Assembly: GCA_963920705.1 (NCBI GenBank)
Contig: OY987225.1
Location: 14,340,829 to 14,404,828 of the forward strand
Direction: 5' to 3'
From: Odiellus spinosus
Lineage: Eukaryota; Arthropoda; Arachnida; Opiliones; Phalangiidae
DNA length: 64,000 nucleotides
Each line of letters begins with the position of its first letter. The stretch's first letter is position 1. Below are positions 42,062 to 52,628 of this stretch, piece by piece. The notes below the pieces were generated by a model that saw only the letters and a program-made list of their open reading frames with translations, was not told where the DNA came from and did not search any database. The position numbers and the translations under genes are program-made.

Positions 42062-43599
42062 AAATAGCTCTTCAACTGAAAATAACTCTTAATCGAAAAT
42101 AACTCTTAATCGAAAATAACTCTTCAATCGAAAATAACTCTTCAATTGAAAATAACTCTCAATCGAAAATACCTCCTCAACTGAAAATAACTCTTCAATC
42201 GAAAATAACTCTTCAATCGAAAATAACTCTCAATCGAGAATAACTCTACATTTGAAAATAACTCTCAATCGAAAATAGCTCTTCAATTGAAAATAACTCT
42301 CAAGAGAAAATACCTCTTCAACTGAAAATAACTCTTCAATCGAAAATAACTCTTCAATTGAAAATAACTCTCAATCTAAAATAGCTCTTCAATTGAAAAT
42401 AACTCTACAATTGAAAATAACTCTCAATCGAAAATAACTTATCGATTCAAAATAACTCTCAATCGAAAATAGCTCTTCAATTGAAAATAACTTTCAATCG
42501 AAAATAACCCTTCAATTGAAAATATCTCTACAATTGAAAATAACTCTCAATCGAAAATAACTCTTCAATTGAAAATAACTCTCAAAAGAAAATGCCTCCT
42601 CAACTGAAAATAACTCTTCAATCGAAAATAACTCTTCAATTGAAAATAACTCTCAATCGAAAATAACTCTACATTTGAAAATAAATCTCAATCGAAAATA
42701 GCTCTTCAATTGAAAATAACTTTCAATCGAAAATAACTCTTCAATTGAAAATATCTCACCAATTGAAAATAACTCTCAATCGAAAATAACTTTTCGATTC
42801 AAAATAACTCTCAATCGAAAATAACTCTTCAATTGAAAATAACTCTTAATCGAAAATAACTCTTAATCGAAAATAACTCTTAATCGAAAATAACTCTTAA
42901 TCGAAAATAACTCTTACGCGAAAATAACTCTTCAATCGAAAATAACTCTTCAATTGAAAATAACTCTCAATCGAAAATTACTCTTCAATTGAAAATAACT
43001 CTCAATCGAAAATAGCTCTTCAATTGAAAATAACTCTCAATCGAAAATAACTCTTCAACTGAAAATAACTCTTCAATCGAAAATAACTCTTCAACTGAAA
43101 ATAACTCTTCAATCGAAAATAACTCTTCAATTGAAAATAACTCTCAATCGAAAATAACTCTTCAATTGAAAATAACTCTCAATCGAAAATAGCTCTTCAA
43201 TTGAAAATAACTCTCAATCGAAAATAACTCTTCAATTGAAAATAACTCTCAAGAGAAAATACCTCTTCAACTGAAAATAACTCTTCAATCGAAAATAACT
43301 CTTCAATTGAAAATAACTCTCAATCGAAAATAACTACCCAATTGAAAATAACTCTCAATCTAAAATAGCTCTTCAATTGAAATAACTTTCAATCGAAAAT
43401 AACTCTTCAATTGAAAATAACTCTACAATTGAAAATAACTCTCAATCGAAAATAACTTTTCGATTCAAAATAACTCTCAATCGAAAATAACTCTTCAATT
43501 GAAAATAACTTTCAATCGAAAATAGCTCTTCAATTGAAAATAACTTTCAATCGAAAATAACTCTTCAATTGAAAATATCTCACCAATTGAAAATAACTC

Positions 43600-43625
43600 T
43601 CAATCGAAAATAGCTTTTCGATTGA
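43600..43625 (+). repeat. Perfect 11 bp inverted repeat, TAGC loop (copy 3)
   Basis: TCAATCGAAAA, TAGC, TTTTCGATTGA, 1,564 bp after the second copy. The following CTTAATCG run has one monomer changed to CTTGATCG (about 43,669), which the other copies do not share. Confidence 0.9.
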
Positions 43626-44480
43626 AAATAGCTCTTCAACTGAAAATAACTCTTAATCGAAAATAACTCTTGATCGAAAATAACTCTTCAATCGAAAATA
43701 ACTCTTCAATTGAAAATAACTCTCAATCGAAAATACCTCCTCAACTGAAAATAACTCTTCAATCGAAAATAACTCTTCAATCGAAAATAACTCTCAATCG
43801 AGAATAACTCTACATTTGAAAATAACTCTCAATCGAAAATAGCTCTTCAATTGAAAATAACTCTCAAGAGAAAATACCTCTTCAACTGAAAATAACTCTT
43901 CAATCGAAAATAACTCTTCAATTGAAAATAACTCTCAATCGAAAATAACTCTTCAATTGAAAATAACTCTCAATCTAAAATAGCTCTTCAATTGAAAATA
44001 ACTCTACAATTGAAAATAACTCTCAATCGAAAATAACTTATCGATTCAAAATAACTCTCAATCGAAAATAGCTCTTCAATTGAAAATAACTTTCAATCGA
44101 AAATAACCCTTCAATTGAAAATATCTCTACAATTGAAAATAACTCTCAATCGAAAATAACTCTTCAATTGAAAATAACTCTCAAAAGAAAATGCCTCCTC
44201 AACTGAAAATAACTCTTCAATCGAAAATAACTCTTCAATTGAAAATAACTCTCAATCGAAAATAACTCTACATTTGAAAATAACTCTCAATCGAAAATAG
44301 CTCTTCAATTGAAAATAACTTTCAATCGAAAATAACTCTTCAATTGAAAATATCTCACCAATTGAAAATAACTCTCAATCGAAAATAACTTTTCGATTCA
44401 AAATAACTCTCAATCGAAAATAACTCTTCAATTGAAAATAACTCTTAATCGAAAATAACTCTTAATCGAAAATAACTCTT

Positions 44481-45374
44481 AATCGAAAATAACTCTTAAT
44501 CGAAAATAACTCTTAATCGAAAATAACTCTTAATCGAAAATTACTCTTCAATTGAAAATAACTCAATCGAAAATTACTCTTCAATTGAAAATAACTCTCA
44601 ATCGAAAATAACTCTTCAACTGAAAATAACTCTTCAATCGAAAATAGCTCTTCAATTGAAAATAACTCTCAAGAGAAAATACCTCTTCAACTGAAAATAA
44701 CTCTTCAATCGAAAATAACTCTTCAATTGAAAATAACTCTCAATCGAAAATAACTCTTCAATTGAAAATAACTCTCAATCTAAAATAGCTCTTCAATTGA
44801 AAATAACTCTACAATTGAAAATAACTCTCAATCGAAAATAACTTATCGATTCAAAATAACTCTCAATCGAAAATAGCTCTTCAATTGAAAATAACTTTCA
44901 ATCGAAAATAACCCTTCAATTGAAAATATCTCTACAATTGAAAATAACTCTCAATCGAAAATAACTCTTCAATTGAAAATAACTCTCAAAAGAAAATGCC
45001 TCCTCAACTGAAAATAACTCTTCAATCGAAAATAACTCTTCAATTGAAAATAACTCTCAATCGAAAATAACTCTACATTTGAAAATAACTCTCAATCGAA
45101 AATAGCTCTTCAATTGAAAATAACTTTCAATCGAAAATAACTCTTCAATTGAAAATATCTCACCAATTGAAAATAACTCTCAATCGAAAATAACTTTTCG
45201 ATTCAAAATAACTCTCAATCGAAAATAACTTTTCAATTGAAAATAACTCTTAATCGAAAATAACTCTTAATCGAAAATAACTCTTAATCGAAAATAACTC
45301 TTAATCGAAAATAACTCTTAATCGAAAATAACTCTTCAACTGAAAATAACTCTCCAATCGAAAATAACTCTTCA
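44481..45374 (+). repeat. Right edge of the core sub-array
   Basis: Contains the last AATGCC marker (44,996, only 805 bp after the one at 44,191), the last ACTTATCGATTC variant (about 44,841) and the last core-type inverted repeat (45,182-45,203). The block is shortened compared with its relatives near 43,850-44,450. A CTTAATCG run and then CTCCAATCG lead into the 402 bp array. Confidence 0.75.
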
Positions 45375-46508
45375 ATTGAAAATAACTCTCAATCGAAAAT
45401 AGCTCTTCAATTGAAAACAACTCTCAATGGAAAATAACTCTTCAATTGAAAATAACTCTACAATTGAAAATAACCCTCAATCGAAAATAACTCTTCAATT
45501 GAAAATAACTCTCAATCGAAAGTAACTCTTCATTTGAAAATAACTCTCAATCGAAAATAACTCTTCAATTGAAAATAACTCTACAATCAAAATAACTCTC
45601 AATCGAAAATATCTCTTCAATCGAAAATAACTCTTCAATTGAAAATAACTCTCAAAAGAAAATCTCTTCAACTGAAAATAACTCTTCAATTGAAAATAGC
45701 TCTCAATCGAAAATAGCTCTTCAATTGAAAACAACTCTCAATGGAAAATAACTCTTCAACTGAAAATAACTCTTCAATTGAAAATAACTCTCAATCGAAA
45801 ATAGCTCTTCAATTGAAAACAACTCTCAATGGAAAATAACTCTTCAATTGAAAATAACTCTACAATTGAAAATAACCCTCAATCGAAAATAACTCTTCAA
45901 TTGAAAATAACTCTCAATCGAAAATAACTCTTCATTTGAAAATAACTCTCAATCGAAAATAACTCTTCAATTGAAAATAACTCTACAATCAAAATAACTC
46001 TCAATCGAAAATATCTCTTCAATCGAAAATAACTCTTCAATTGAAAATAACTCTCAAAAGAAAATCTCTTCAACTGAAAATAACTCTTCAATTGAAAATA
46101 GCTCTCAATCGAAAATAGCTCTTCAATTGAAAACAACTCTCAATGGAAAATAACTCTTCAACTGAAAATAACTCTTCAATTGAAAATAACTCTCAATCGA
46201 AAATAGCTCTTCAATTGAAAACAACTCTCAATGGAAAATAACTCTTCAATTGAAAATAACTCTACAATTGAAAATAACCCTCAATCGAAAATAACTCTTC
46301 AATTGAAAATAACTCTCAATCGAAAATAACTCTTCATTTGAAAATAACTCTCAATCGAAAATAACTCTTCAATTGAAAATAACTCTACAATCAAAATAAC
46401 TCTCAATCGAAAATATCTCTTCAATCGAAAATAACTCTTCAATTGAAAATAACTCTCAAAAGAAAATCTCTTCAACTGAAAATAACTCTTCAATTGAAAA
46501 TAGCTCTT
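45375..46508 (+). repeat. 402 bp tandem repeat, 2.8 nearly identical copies
   Basis: Copies run about 45,375-45,776, 45,777-46,178 and 46,179-46,508. The variant GAAAACAACTCTCAATGG recurs at 45,413, 45,815 and 46,217, and again at 45,727 and 46,129, exactly 402 bp apart. The only substitution I noticed is G at 45,522 where the next copy has A. Identical 79-codon minus-strand open frames recur with the same period; they are consequences of the repeat. The first CTACAATCAAAATAAC monomers, in which CAATCG became CAATCA, are here. This is the most recently amplified looking unit in the window. Confidence 0.92.
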
Positions 46509-46654
46509 CAATTGAAAATAACTCTTCAACTGAAAATAACTCTCAAACGAAAATAACTCTCAAACGAAAATAACTCTTCAATTGAAAATAACTCTCAATC
46601 GAAAATAGCTCTTCAATTGAAAATAACTCTCAATCGAAAATAGCTCTTCAATTG
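46509..46654 (+). repeat. Short junction with CTCAAACG monomers
   Basis: Between the 402 bp array and the 5,973 bp repeat lie about 146 bp with two CTCAAACGAAAAT monomers (near 46,531-46,570) that I do not see elsewhere, followed by two ordinary AGCTCTTCAATTG / CTCAATCG dimers. It is still the same satellite, and no unique sequence is present. Confidence 0.7.
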
Positions 46655-49370
46655 AAAATAACTCTCAAAAGAAAATCTCTTCAACTGAAAATAACTCTTC
46701 ATTTGAAAATAACTCTTCAATTGAAAATATCTCTCAATCGAAAATAACTCTTCTATTGAAAATAACTCTCAATCGAAAATAGCTCTTCAATTGAAAATAA
46801 CTTTCAATCGAAAATAACTCTTCAATTGAAAATAACTCTACAATTGAAAATAACTCTCAATCGCTCAATCGAAAATAACTTTTCGATTCAAAATAACTCT
46901 CAATCGAAAATAACTCTTCAATTGAAAATAGCTCTTCAACTGAAAATAACTCTTAATCGAAAATAACTTTTAATCGAAAATAACTCTTCAATTGAAAATA
47001 ACTCAATCGAAAATAACTCTTCAATTGAAAATAACTCTCAATCGAAAATATCTCTTCAATCGAAAATAACTCTTCAATTGAAAATAACTCTCAAAAGAAA
47101 ATCTCTTCAACTGAAAATAACTCTTCAATTGAAAATAACTCTCAAAAGAAAATAACTCTCAATCGAAAATAACTCTTCAATTGAAAATAGCTCTTCAACT
47201 GAAAATAACTCTTAATCGAAAATAAATCTTAATCGAAAATAACTCTTCAATTGAAAATAACTCAATAGAAAATAATTCTTCAATCGAAAATAACTCTTCA
47301 ATTGAAAATAACTCTCAATCGAAAATAACTCTTCAATTGAAAATAACTCTCAATCGAAAATAACTCTTCAATTGAAAATAACTCTCAATCGAAAATAACT
47401 CTTCAATTGAAAATAACTCTCAATCGAAAATAACTCTTCAATTGAAAATAACTCTACAATTGAAAATAACTCTCAATCGAAAATATCTCTTCAATCGAAA
47501 ATATCTCTTCAATTGAAAATAACTCTTCAATTGAAAATAACTCTTCAACTGAAAATAACTCTTCAATCGAAAATAACTCTTCAATTGAAAATAACTCTCA
47601 ATCGAAAATAACTCTTCAATTGAAAGTAACTCTCAATCGAAAATAGCTCTTCAATTGAAAATAACTCTCAATCGAAAATAACTCTTCAATTGAAAATATC
47701 TCTACAACTGAAAATAATTCTCAATCGAAAATAACTCTTCAATTGAAAATAACTCTTCAATTGAAAATAACTCTTCAACTGAAAATAACTCTTCAATCGA
47801 AAATAACTCTTCAATTGAAAATAACTCTCAATCGAAAATAGCTCTTCAATTGAAAATAACTCTCAATCGAAAATAACTCTTCAATTGAAAATATCTATAC
47901 AACTGAAAATAATTCTCAATCGAAAATAACTCTTCAATTGAAAATAACTCTCAAAAGAAAATAACTCTTCAATTGAAAATAACTCTACAATTGAAAATAA
48001 CTCTCAATCGAAAATATCTCTTCAATCGAAAATAACTCTTCAATTGAAAATAACTCTCAAAATAAAATCTCTTCAATTGAAAATAACTCTTCAATTGAAA
48101 ATAACTCTTCAACTGAAAATAACTCTCAATCGAAAATAACTCTTCAATTGAAAATAACTCTTAATCGAAAATAACTCTTCAATTGAAAATAACTCTCAAA
48201 AGAAAATCTCTTCAACTGAAAATAACTCTTCATTTGAAAATAACTCTTCAATTGAAAATATCTCTCAATCGAAAATAACTCTTCAATTGAAAATAACTCT
48301 CAAAAGAAAATAACTCTTCAACTGAAAATAACTCTTCAATCGAAAATAACTCTTCAATTGAAAATAACTCTCAATCGAAAATAACTCTTCTATTGAAAAT
48401 AACTCTCAATCGAAAATAGCTCTTCAATTGAAAATAACTTTCAATCGAAAATAACTCTTCAATTGAAAATAACTCTACAATTGAAAATAACTCTCAATCG
48501 CTCAATCGAAAATAACTTTTCGATTCAAAATAACTCTCAATCGAAAATAACTCTTCAATTGAAAATAGCTCTTCAACTGAAAATAACTCTTAATCGAAAA
48601 TAACTCTTAATCGAAAATAACTCTTCAATTGAAAATAACTCAATCGAAAATAACTCTTCAATTGAAAATAACTCTCAATCGAAAATATCTTCAACTGAAA
48701 ATAACTCTTCAATTGAAAATAACTCTTCAATTGAAAATAACTCTTCAATTGAAAATAACTCTTCAATTGAAAATAACTCTCAATCGAAAATAGCTCTTCA
48801 ATTGAAAATAACTCTCAATCGAAAATAACTCTTCAATTGAAAATATCTATACAACTGAAAATAATTCTCAATCGAAAATAACTCTTCAATTGAAAATAAC
48901 TCTCAAAAGAAAATAACTCTTCAATTGAAAATAACTCTACAATTGAAAATAACTCTCAATCGAAAATATCTCTTCTATCGAAAATAACTCTTCAATTGAA
49001 AATAACTCTCAAAATAAAATCTCTTCAATTGAAAATAACTCTTCAATTGAAAATAACTCTTCAACTGAAAATAACTCTCAATCGAAAATAACTCTTCAAT
49101 TGAAAATAACTCTTAATCGAAAATAACTCTTCAATTGAAAATAACTCTCAAAAGAAAATCTCTTCAACTGAAAATAACTCTTCATTTGAAAATAACTCTT
49201 CAATTGAAAATATCTCTCAATCGAAAATAACTCTTCATTTGAAAATAACTCTTCAATTGAAAATATCTCTCAATCGAAAATAGCTCTTCAATTGAAAATT
49301 ACTCTCAAAAGAAAATAACTCTTCAACTGAAAATAACTCTTCAATCGAAAATAACTCTTCAATTGAAAAT

Positions 49371-51126
49371 AACTCTCAATCGAAAATAACTCTTCAATCG
49401 AAAATAACTCTTCAATTGAAAATAACTCTCAAAATAAAATCTCTTCAATTGAAAATAACTCTTCAATTGAAAATAACTCTTCAACTGAAAATAACTCTCA
49501 ATCGAAAATAACTCTTCAATTGAAAATAACTCTTAATCGAAAATAACTCTTCAATTGAAAATAACTCTCAAAAGAAAATCTCTTCAACTGAAAATAACTC
49601 TTCATTTGAAAATAACTCTTCAATTGAAAATATCTCTCAATCGAAAATAACTCTTCAATTGAAAATAACTCTCAAAAGAAAATAACTCTTCAACTGAAAA
49701 TAACTCTTCAATCGAAAATAACTCTTCAATTGAAAATAACTCTCAATCGAAAATAACTCTTCTATTGAAAATAACTCTCAATCGAAAATAGCTCTTCAAT
49801 TGAAAATAACTTTCAATCGAAAATAACTCTTCAATTGAAAATAACTCTACAATTGAAAATAACTCTCAATCGCTCAATCGAAAATAACTTTTCGATTCAA
49901 AATAACTCTCAATCGAAAATAACTCTTCAATTGAAAATAGCTCTTCAACTGAAAATAACTCTTAATCGAAAATAACTCTTAATCGAAAATAACTCTTCAA
50001 TTGAAAATAACTCAATCGAAAATAACTCTTCAATTGAAAATAACTCTCAATCGAAAATATCTTCAACTGAAAATAACTCTTCAATTGAAAATAACTCTTC
50101 AATTGAAAATAACTCTTCAATTGAAAATAACTCTTCAATTGAAAATAACTCTTCAATTGAAAATAACTCTCAATCGAAAATAGCTCTTCAATTGAAAATA
50201 ACTCTCAATCGAAAATAACTCTTCAATTGAAAATATCTATACAACTGAAAATAATTCTCAATCGAAAATAACTCTTCAATTGAAAATAACTCTCAAAAGA
50301 AAATAACTCTTCAATTGAAAATAACTCTACAATTGAAAATAACTCTCAATCGAAAATATCTCTTCTATCGAAAATAACTCTTCAATTGAAAATAACTCTC
50401 AAAATAAAATCTCTTCAATTGAAAATAACTCTTCAATTGAAAATAACTCTTCAACTGAAAATAACTCTCAATCGAAAATAACTCTTCAATTGAAAATAAC
50501 TCTTAATCGAAAATAACTCTTCAATTGAAAATAACTCTCAAAAGAAAATCTCTTCAACTGAAAATAACTCTTCATTTGAAAATAACTCTTCAATTGAAAA
50601 TATCTCTCAATCGAAAATAACTCTTCAATTGAAAATAACTCTCAAAAGAAAATAACTCTTCAACTGAAAATAACTCTTCAATCGAAAATAACTCTTCAAT
50701 TGAAAATAACTCTCAATCGAAAATAACTCTTCTATTGAAAATAACTCTCAATCGAAAATAGCTCTTCAATTGAAAATAACTTTCAATCGAAAATAACTCT
50801 TCAATTGAAAATAACTCTACAATTGAAAATAACTCTCAATCGCTCAATCGAAAATAACTTTTCGATTCAAAATAACTCTCAATCGAAAATAACTCTTCAA
50901 TTGAAAATAGCTCTTCAACTGAAAATAACTCTTAATCGAAAATAACTCTTAATCGAAAATAACTCTTCAATTGAAAATAACTCAATCGAAAATAACTCTT
51001 CAATTGAAAATAACTCTCAATCGAAAATATCTTCAACTGAAAATAACTCTTCAATTGAAAATAACTCTTCAATTGAAAATAACTCTTCAATTGAAAATAA
51101 CTCTTCAATTGAAAATAACTCTTCAA
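49371..51126 (+). repeat. 970 bp tandem unit inside the flank super-repeat
   Basis: The segments 49,371-50,156 and 50,341-51,126 match at an offset of 970 bp, as do TTCTATTG at 49,760/50,730 and the inverted repeats at 49,876/50,846. The 16-mer ATCTTCAACTGAAAAT, which has lost two bases, marks each unit (about 50,057 and 51,027). It is followed by a run of pure 18-mers that is six long in the first copy and seven long in the second, so slippage changes the run length. Confidence 0.85.
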
Positions 51127-51149
51127 TTGAAAATAACTCTTCAATTGAA

Positions 51150-51410
51150 TATAACTCTCAATCGAAAATAACTCTTCAATTGCAAATAACTCTCAATCGA
51201 AAATAGCTCTTCAATTCAAAATAACTCTCAATCGAAAATAACTCTCAATCGAAAATAACTCTTCAATTGCAAATAACTCTCAATCGAAAATAGCTCTTCA
51301 ATTCAAAATAACTCTCAATCGAAAATAACTCTTCAATTGCAAATAACTCTCAATCGAAAATAGCTCTTCAATTCAAAATAACTCTCAATCGAAAATAACT
51401 CTTCAATTGA
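51150..51410 (+). repeat. Short 70/87 bp tandem with CAATTGCAAAT and CAATTCAAAAT
   Basis: TTGCAAATAAC recurs at 51,182, 51,269 and 51,339 (87 and 70 bp apart), each followed by CTCAATCGAAAATAGC and CTTCAATTCAAAATAAC. The 17 bp difference is one extra 17-mer. The same triplet with the same spacings is at 57,190-57,405 in the second super-repeat. A single such unit is near 555-600 in the left flank. Confidence 0.85.
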
Positions 51411-52368
51411 AAATAACTCTACAATTGAAAATAACTCTCAATCGAAAATAACTCTTCAGTTGAAAATATCTCTTCAACTGAAAATAACTCTCAATCGAAA
51501 ATAACTCTTCAATTGAAAATATCTCTACAACTGAAAATAACTCTCAATCGCTCAATCGAAAATAACTTTTCGATTCAAAATTACTCTCAATCGAAAATAA
51601 CTCTTCAATTGAAAATAGCTCTTCAACTGAAAATAACTCTTAATCGAAAATAACTCTTAATCGAAAATAACTCTTCAATTGAAAATAACTCAATAGAAAA
51701 TAACTCTTCAATCGAAAATAACTCTTCAATTGAAAATAACTCTCAATCGAAAATAACTCTTCAATCGAAAATAACTCTTCAATTGAAAATAACTCTCAAT
51801 CGAAAATAGCTCTTCAATTGAAAATAACTCTCAATCGAAAATAACTCTTCAATTGAAAATATCTATACAACTGAAAATAATTCTCAATCGAAAATAACTC
51901 TTCAATTGAAAATAACTCTCAAAAGAAAATAACTCTTCAATTGAAAATAACTCTACAATTGAAAATAACTCTCAATCGAAAATATCTCTTCAATCGAAAA
52001 TAACTCTTCAATTGAAAATAACTCTCAAAATAAAATCTCTTCAATTGAAAATAACTCTTCAATTGAAAATAACTCTTCAACTGAAAATAACTCTCAATCG
52101 AAAATAACTCTTCAATTGAAAATAACTCTTAATCGAAAATAACTCTTCAAAAGAAAATCTCTTCAACTGAAAATAACTCTTCATTTGAAAATAACTCTTC
52201 AATTGAAAATATCTCTCAATCGAAAATAGCTCTTCAATTGAAAATAACTCTCAAAAGAAAATAACTCTTCAACTGAAAATAACTCTTCAATCGAAAATAA
52301 CTCTTCAATTGAAAATAACTCTCAATCGAAAATAACTCTTCTATTGAAAATAACTCTTCAATTGAAAA

Positions 52369-52510
52369 TAACTCTCAATCGAAAATAACTCTCAATCGAA
52401 AATAACTCTTCAATTGAAATTAACTCTTCAATTGAAAATAACTCTCAATCGAAAATAACTCTCAATCGAAAATAACTCTTCAATTGAAATTAACTCTTCA
52501 ATTGAAAATA
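52369..52510 (+). repeat. 70 bp tandem pair with GAAATTAAC
   Basis: TTGAAATTAACTC occurs near 52,415 and 52,485, exactly 70 bp apart. Each is preceded by two consecutive CTCAATCG 17-mers and followed by an ordinary 18-mer. The pair recurs near 58,420-58,500 in the second 6 kb copy, and a single unit is near 1,660 in the left flank. It is four monomers (17+17+18+18). Confidence 0.8.
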
Positions 52511-52628
52511 ACTCTCAATCGAAAATAACTCTTCAATTGCAAATAACTCTCAATCGAAAATAGCTCTCCAATTGAAAATAACTCTACAATTGAAAATAAC
52601 TCTCAATCGAAAATAACTCTTCAGTTGA

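Larger units (their letters stand above)
34351..42410 (+). repeat. Super-repeat copy 4 (about 8.06 kb), core B
   Basis: Second copy of the unit beginning at 26,501. The offset grows from 7,850 to 8,059 bp: ACTACCCAATTG at 33,711 and 41,770, and CAATCGAGAATAAC at 34,173 and 42,232. The left junction, near 34,350-34,365, is abrupt: a CTACAATTG monomer typical of one block is joined directly to AACTCAATCG of another. Apart from several internal indels the monomer order is kept. Confidence 0.8.
41360..44480 (+). repeat. 1,564 bp tandem duplication
   Basis: ACTACCCAATTG at 41,770 and 43,334, CAATCGAGAATAAC at 42,232 and 43,796, and the 11 bp inverted repeat at 42,036 and 43,600 are 1,564 bp apart. 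CTTACGCG is found once here (about 42,913) and once in super-repeat copy 3 (about 33,290), 9,623 bp apart, which equals 8,059 plus 1,564. Rare variants with the same two offsets make this one of the best supported units in the window. Confidence 0.85.
3615..45203 (+). repeat. Dispersed core-type inverted repeats AATCGAAAA / TTTTCGATT
   Basis: The same 9 bp perfect inverted repeat with a TAAC loop as in the flanks, but without the CGCTCAATCG prefix, recurs through this interval. The first is at 3,615-3,636 and the last at 45,182-45,203. It normally follows CTCACCAATTGAAAAT and a CTCAATCG monomer. Some copies are broken, for example near 4,020-4,040, where CAATTG replaces CAATCG. From about 10,880 to 44,850 a sister variant, ACTTATCGATTC, shortens the pairing arms. 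Confidence 0.75.
46655..52628 (+). repeat. Flank super-repeat copy 1 (5,973 bp)
   Basis: TTCTATTG occurs at 46,751, 48,388, 49,760, 50,730 and 52,339, and then at 52,724, 54,361, 55,751, 56,685 and 58,347. The two series match with offsets of 5,973, 5,973, 5,991, 5,955 and 6,008 bp. Within the copy the spacings are 1,637, 1,372, 970 and 1,609 bp. The flank marker CGCTCAATCG, absent since about 1,970, returns here. Near 49,010-49,440 an additional 420 bp tandem duplication (CTCAAAATAAAATCTC at both ends) makes the second block longer than the third. Confidence 0.85.
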
